A DNA stretch of 64,000 nucleotides from Kryptolebias marmoratus. Lineage: Eukaryota; Chordata; Actinopteri; Cyprinodontiformes; Rivulidae. A program made the translations under genes and the position numbers. Shown piece after piece: positions 59,301-64,000 of the stretch (the stretch's first letter is position 1; each line of letters starts with the position of its first letter). The notes beneath the pieces are model-generated. The model was not told where the DNA came from. It ran no database searches and saw only the letters and a list, made by a program, of their open reading frames with translations. The stretch lies in assembly GCF_001649575.2 (NCBI RefSeq), contig NC_051431.1, forward strand, positions 23,396,393 to 23,460,392, written 5' to 3'.

Positions 59301-60984
59301 AGTGTGCTTTGTGTGTGGATTGCAAAACTGTATTTTTAATTATTGGAAATTAGATCAGCATGATCAGAATAAACACATAATAAGAAATACAAAACAGGTC
59401 CTCTCATCAAAAGCTTTGCTGCCCAAGCTGTAAAAAGTAACAGCCATTTTACCAAGATTTACAGATTGAGGAATGGAGCAGTCAAGACTAGTTTTGTAAT
59501 ATCTTACAAGACAATAAGCTTTTGTTTAATGAGGAGTTTATCAAAGAGCGTTAGGAGGACTCTGTTGTGTAATGTACCCTGTAAAAACAAAAAAAGGAAA
59601 AGTAGAAGAGTAGAAGAGAGCTTTCCACACACAAAAAGGCACCAAACCGAGATACAGATCCTGTCACTGACAAGCACCTGGCAGCTGCCCTTTAGTGCAC
59701 TTGTTCAAGCCCCTAGAAAATTAGATTTCTTTCTCTGGAGAAAAAGAAAGACAAAAAAATGTTTGTTTTGTTTATGTTCAGTAATTAATGCTGGTGTTTG
59801 AAACACTGCAAAACATGATTAATTTTTCACAAATGTTTTGTTGTGTATGTTCATTATTAAGGGTTCAGTTTTCAAAATGACAGGATCACATTTTTATTGT
59901 CCAGTTTCAATGTCTGCTCTTCGCAGACAATGAAAATCATAATTATTGCTAATTATAAAATGTGTAGTTGATAGAATTAAGTTAAGCCTGTTGTCCAGCT
60001 CTCTGCAACAGTCCCTGATTGTTTTTTGACCCTTTGGAAAAATCATTTCCCACCTCAGTGTTATAAGCTAGTTCAATAACTTAACTGCAGTCTAATCGTC
60101 AAGCTTGTACACTACTAAATTTGTTTTTTGATTATATTTCTCACTATGAAGGAATTAAGCTGCCATAAATGTGAAACACATTTTATTTTTGGTTATTGCA
60201 AAAGTAAAAACTATGCATATAAAATAACAATCATCCAAAGCCACTAAATTTGAAAGGAGCATATTGTTAGAGCATCAGACAGCAATCATCTTTTGGGGAA
60301 CCAGTCTGGCAAAATCACAAGGTACATTTTAGTATAATTTAAAACAAAAATTGTTTTGTTTTGTCACAGCAGGTAAATAAAACCCCAAATATTTGAAGAG
60401 TATATAATTTTCAGCTTGTATCCACACACAATTACACACTGACAAGCAATTAGTCCTCGTTTTTGAGTGATTTGTATACACAGATTTAAATCTAAACCAA
60501 AAGCAAACCCTATTAAAACTTTTAGAAGTTACCAGTATTACAGAAGTGAGAGAAATGCAAGAATCAATAACGTTTCAACACTGTATCTTTATTATTTTGA
60601 TAAACTGTTTAAATAAGTTATTTGAAACTAACCAGAACTTCAAGTTTTGCTTTATTTTTCTTCTTTGGCAAAAATGCGTGCTCATACTTAACTAGTTGAT
60701 GTTGTTTTGTGTGTATGAAAGTGAACATATGTTCTGTTAAGTAAAGTTATAAAGTGGGCTAAAGCCAACTGTGTTGTTCTCAGACAGATTTTTGATTGTT
60801 ATTTTCAGAGTTTGACCATGACCGTATAAGACTTTATTATCAGCAAAAACACAAAATTTTATTCTAAAAGTGCAACACCCACTGTGTCAAACGGGGAAGT
60901 ATTCAATAATGATTCTTTAATCCTTCACTATGTGTTTGAGGTTGTATTTTGCACATCGTCATGAATGGGTGTGAGTGTAAACAC
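56346..60984. other. Intergenic, nothing firm
   Basis: AT-rich DNA. A GC-richer patch at 57600-57860 (GGGCCACGGCCCACAG) is repeat-free and might be regulatory, but the support is weak. Open frames here (56612-56905, 57645-57866 and 59466-59801) show no recognisable domains. Confidence 0.35.
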
Positions 60985-61240
60985 ACATGAACATAGATCC
61001 CGCTTAGCACACCTTATAATTAGGTATGGCACCAAATGCCCCAAGTCTCTGTCTGAATAAACCTGGCAGAGCATCCTTCAATAATCCTGGAGATAGGCAC
61101 CTCTATTTTACACACTTCCTGCTGCCAGTTTGATCTGGCATCAGCTTCGAGCTTTTCAGTCTCTGGCAAATATCCTGTACTAAAGTCATGTTGGTTCCTT
61201 GAAATTCATTAACAATACTGACATTTATGTTATGTTACTG
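60985..61240. promoter_or_regulatory. Candidate conserved noncoding element
   Basis: ATAATTAGG at 61017-61025, TTCAATAATCCTGG near 61078-61090, and an inverted repeat TGCCAG-TTTGAT-CTGGCA at 61123-61140 (NFI-like half-sites) lie in repeat-free sequence of balanced composition. Confidence 0.4.
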
Positions 61241-62039
61241 CCCCCAGACTGTGGACTGATCTGCCTTTGCAGATCAGATAGGACAACTCGCTTTCTGTTT
61301 TTTTAAAATCACGTTTTCTTTTCTCCTCTTTGGCTTTGAGCTCAGTTTGAGAAGTTGGCTTTTATTTTATTGTTTTATAGTTTGAACTGTTTTTGTTGCT
61401 CTGATTGTGTTTTATTTGATTTTTAAAATTGTATTGTATTGCATTATATTATTTACATATTATATCCAAAAGAAACATAGGTATGGGAACAACTTGATAA
61501 TTTGGTACTAAAAACAAACTCAGACAAAAGCTAAGCACTTAAGTGGCTAGAGACTCAAAGTTACCCAGACTGGCATCTCTTTATCTTTCTTTCATTTCCC
61601 TATACTTTCCAATTTAACTTAGTTCTTGAATACACATGATAAAATCAGTTGTCAGATCATTACAATCAAGCCATTGTTCAATGTAATATTAATAGTTCAG
61701 TTTATTCTTTGAACTTGACCTATAAACTACTCTATTTCTACATCCACAGCACATCTGTGCTTTTTCATCTGACCACAATATTAACAGAAGATCAAGTACG
61801 CATATAACTGTTCTTCCACAATGTAAAAATCACTATGTGAAAGCAAAATTTTATTTTTATTATTTTGCATTTTCCTTCATGCCTCTGTCACGTACACAGA
61901 CTTTCTCTCTCAGTGTTTGTTGCTGGGAACTTTCCACCTAAAAGAGGAGCACATAAGGTAACTTAGAAAACAAATGTTAAACTCCAGTACATTACGATGC
62001 CCAGCCGAGCACATTTTATTCATTTTAATTTTACTTTAT
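61241..62039. other. Intergenic, nothing recognised
   Basis: AT-rich sequence, no supported feature. Confidence 0.4.
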
Positions 62040-62360
62040 GAATGAGTCAGCATTGTGCTGCGAAACTGACTGGAGATTAGCTCTGATTAAAGAGGAGAAT
62101 CAGTTAACATAAGCACCACTCTCACGTCCTCTCCAGCATCCCTCCTAATTAAATGCAGCCATGTGGAGCTGGGGCTCGTCGAGCCTGACTCTTCTGGGCC
62201 TCGGCTCCCCTCCTGAAGCCTGCATATCAAATATGCAAACCACTTCCGATAGCGGACAGATGGAATTAATTATTTCCAGCTACTTGACTGATGAGGCTAC
62301 ATGAAACTTAGTGTGGGCAATTATTTCTGACGCTAATGGTGCTGTGCTTTGATGTGTCTT
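62040..62360. promoter_or_regulatory. Strong candidate conserved noncoding element with inverted octamer-like motif
   Basis: The most enhancer-like block in the window. It has CTAATTAAATG at 62145-62155, a GC-rich core, then TGCATAT-CAA-ATATGCA at 62221-62237, a perfect inverted pair of POU octamer-like half-sites whose right half continues as ATATGCAAA. Next come GGAATTAATTATTTCC at 62262-62277 and CAATTATTTCTGACGCTAAT further on. No open frame or repeat is present. Confidence 0.45.
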
Positions 62361-62538
62361 TACATGAGGCATGATGAAGACTCGCAAGCTGTTAAAAGTT
62401 GTCCTGAATGTTTTGACATGTTTTTAATGTCCAAGAGACGTGTTAATATTGTGAATCCAAAGGTAAACGCTGTGCCTAATAACATAAAACAGAAGAAATA
62501 GGTTTTTGGTTGAAAAGACAAACAAAAGGTTCTGTATA

Positions 62539-62973
62539 TGTCATGATTTCTTGTATTTTTTAGTTTATTCTTAGTTTTGGTTCTTGTTTCATGGGTTGCT
62601 TTTCTGTTTAAGTTTATTTTGTCTTTGTCTTGTCAGTATTTGCCTCACCTCTGTCTGCACTTGATTAATTGTCATGCCCATCTCCACCTGCTGTAATCAC
62701 TCACCTGTGCCCACTTTCCATAATCATCCTCTGCTTTAAAACCTGGTCTGCTTCTCCACTTCCCGGCCGGTTCATTGTTGTGTTGGTGTTTTGTCCCTGG
62801 CTCCACCCTGCCTTGTCTTGCCTCGTCTTGTCGTGTTGTCTTTGGATTTTTGTTATAGTTGGTTTTGCTGCTACGTCAGCCTTTTGTTTTGTTATTGTAT
62901 AAAAAAAATCGTTCAGTTCCTTTAATCATGAGTCTGCATATTGGGTTTGCCACGCTTTCCCCACGTCTTGACA
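62539..62973 (+). mobile_element. Solo LTR (Gypsy/ERV-type) with 5-bp target duplication GTATA
   Basis: The 435-base unit starts TGTCATGATT and ends TCTTGACA, so it has TG...CA ends in a 5-bp inverted TGTCA/TGACA. It is flanked by GTATA on both sides (62534-62538 and 62974-62978), the signature of integrase-mediated insertion. TTTAAAA at 62735-62741 may be the TATA-like element and ATAAAA near 62899 a weak poly(A) signal. No internal retroelement genes adjoin it, so it is the product of LTR-LTR recombination. The 77-codon frame at 62669-62902 is a chance translation. The exact superfamily is inferred from the 5-bp duplication and general wording. Confidence 0.85.
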
Positions 62974-62978
62974 GTATA

Positions 62979-64000
62979 CTGCACAGGTGTCTAACAATTC
63001 TGACTTGCTTTGCAAAGTAATTTGCACACTTTTACCCATTTTTCTGCCTCGATCCCTTTGCTTTGTGCTCAAACATTTTGCCAAGAATGTTATGTCATTA
63101 AATTAATGACTGCAATCTTATGCATGGTACTAATGATCACCGAAAATTCTTAAAAAAAAAAACAGTTCGAACAAAATTTCTGAAATGTGCCCAAAAGCAG
63201 TTAGGAGAACTGCATATTTTGGAACATCTTTGTACCTATTTAAACATTGCTTGAAGCATTTATATACACTGCCAGGTTGAAATTTGATTATGCCAGGTTG
63301 AAATTCTGCTGCCTTTGCATGTAGGCAGGACAAAAAATAATAATCGTAACAAATAAACACTTTTTCAAAGTGGAGAGTTTTAAAATTAGGATTTTGTTGA
63401 ATCAGTAATCAGTATGCACTAAGAATGCAAACCTTTTTAAGAATGACATTATAACAGCCTATATTGCACAGACTTCCTCCTATTTTTGCACTATAAACCA
63501 AAACAACAATGAAACCATTATTACTTTTTTTTTTTTTTCATCTGTCCGGATCCACTTACAAATATCTGGAACAGTGTAGAAGTGTAGATGGAGATCATCT
63601 CTGAAAAAAGCAAATGTATTTTCATACTACAGTTGAATTTAAAGTCTTGCCAGCACTGCAAAGAAAAGGGACATCATAAACTAAGTCAACCCTAGCATTC
63701 CAGCACACAGTCATTCTTTTGGTTGCAAGCACATATCATGACGCGGGGTGTGCTGTTAATGGAGAAGAAATATTCACATCGTAAGAAGTGTCACACAGGA
63801 GCTATCGTACACCTATCCGCTCTGAGTCACCAGCTGTGAAGTTTACATCTTGAGTCCCTCTGGTTGCAACTGGTGAGCGAGTGTTGCATGAATAATGGAT
63901 AAGGTGAAGAGGATAAAGGCTGGGAGGATAGTGAACAAATGATCACACAGCGATGGAATGGTTTGAGAAAGAAACATACAATAGCCTTTTGTTCATTCAT
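62979..64000. other. Intergenic; short tandem and possible regulatory patch
   Basis: TGCCAGGTTGAAATT occurs twice (63270-63284 and 63291-63305). The GC-richer stretch 63700-63900 (CATGACGCGGGGTGTGC) is repeat-free, but a regulatory role is only a guess. No gene was recognised. Confidence 0.35.

Noticed and set aside
1..64000. CRISPR array, operons, phage or bacterial gene clusters
   Set aside because: No regularly spaced direct repeats or dense gene packing; the repeat content is vertebrate.
1..64000. Known microRNA, tRNA or snRNA genes
   Set aside because: Looked for common conserved seeds and for A/B boxes; only SINE-type tRNA-like heads were seen.

Overview
The window looks like a gene-poor stretch of a ray-finned (teleost, probably percomorph) fish chromosome. 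The DNA is AT-rich, CpG-poor and intron/intergenic in character. It carries teleost-type dispersed repeats: tRNA-derived SINEs with GATGG-type tails, an L2/CR1-type LINE tail ending in GGTGCTATATAAATAA (read on the minus strand), RTE-like LINE fragments, hAT and 'TATAAGG(C/A)(G/A)CAC' MITEs, and a solo LTR. There are also microsatellites and two assembly gaps. I could not establish any complete protein-coding gene, and no tRNA, rRNA or recognisable microRNA gene. Most open reading frames are chance frames or translations of repeats. The best coding candidate is a small cysteine-rich terminal-exon-like segment on the minus strand at 31433-31632. It has an AG acceptor, a stop codon and a downstream AATAAA, but no recognised homologue.

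Layout. 1-9.7 kb: a LINE-like fragment, an L2-type tail, a T/G homopolymer junction, an unclassified 0.6-kb repeat (family A), a complete TA-flanked MITE and two adjacent copies of another repeat (family C). 12-20.2 kb: a SINE and a reverse fragment of the same family, a TA microsatellite, the second family A copy, an LTR-like fragment and two possible conserved noncoding blocks. 22-27 kb: the most enhancer-like part, four repeat-free blocks with homeodomain, SOX and palindromic motifs. 28-33.4 kb: two SINEs, a decayed RTE LINE, the possible exon, a perfect 23-bp snap-back hairpin and a hAT MITE. 36-46 kb: family B copy 1, a LINE tail, a third family C copy, LTR-like fragments and a SINE. 46-51.4 kb: a possible enhancer with Meis/Pbx-type sites, a 2.2-kb Tol2-like hAT element, and family B copy 2. 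52-56.3 kb: a palindromic MITE-like repeat and two LINE fragments. 60-64 kb: two enhancer-like blocks and a clean solo LTR with a 5-bp target duplication.

Interpretation. Repeats are interleaved with repeat-free, motif-dense blocks and exons are absent. This is what a gene desert or very large intron beside a developmental regulator looks like. That reading is inference: sequence conservation cannot be measured from one sequence. The most unusual items are the perfect hairpin at 31991-32040, the two pairs of diverged, same-strand unclassified repeats (A and B), the inverted octamer-type motif inside the 62-kb block, and the possible cysteine-rich exon.
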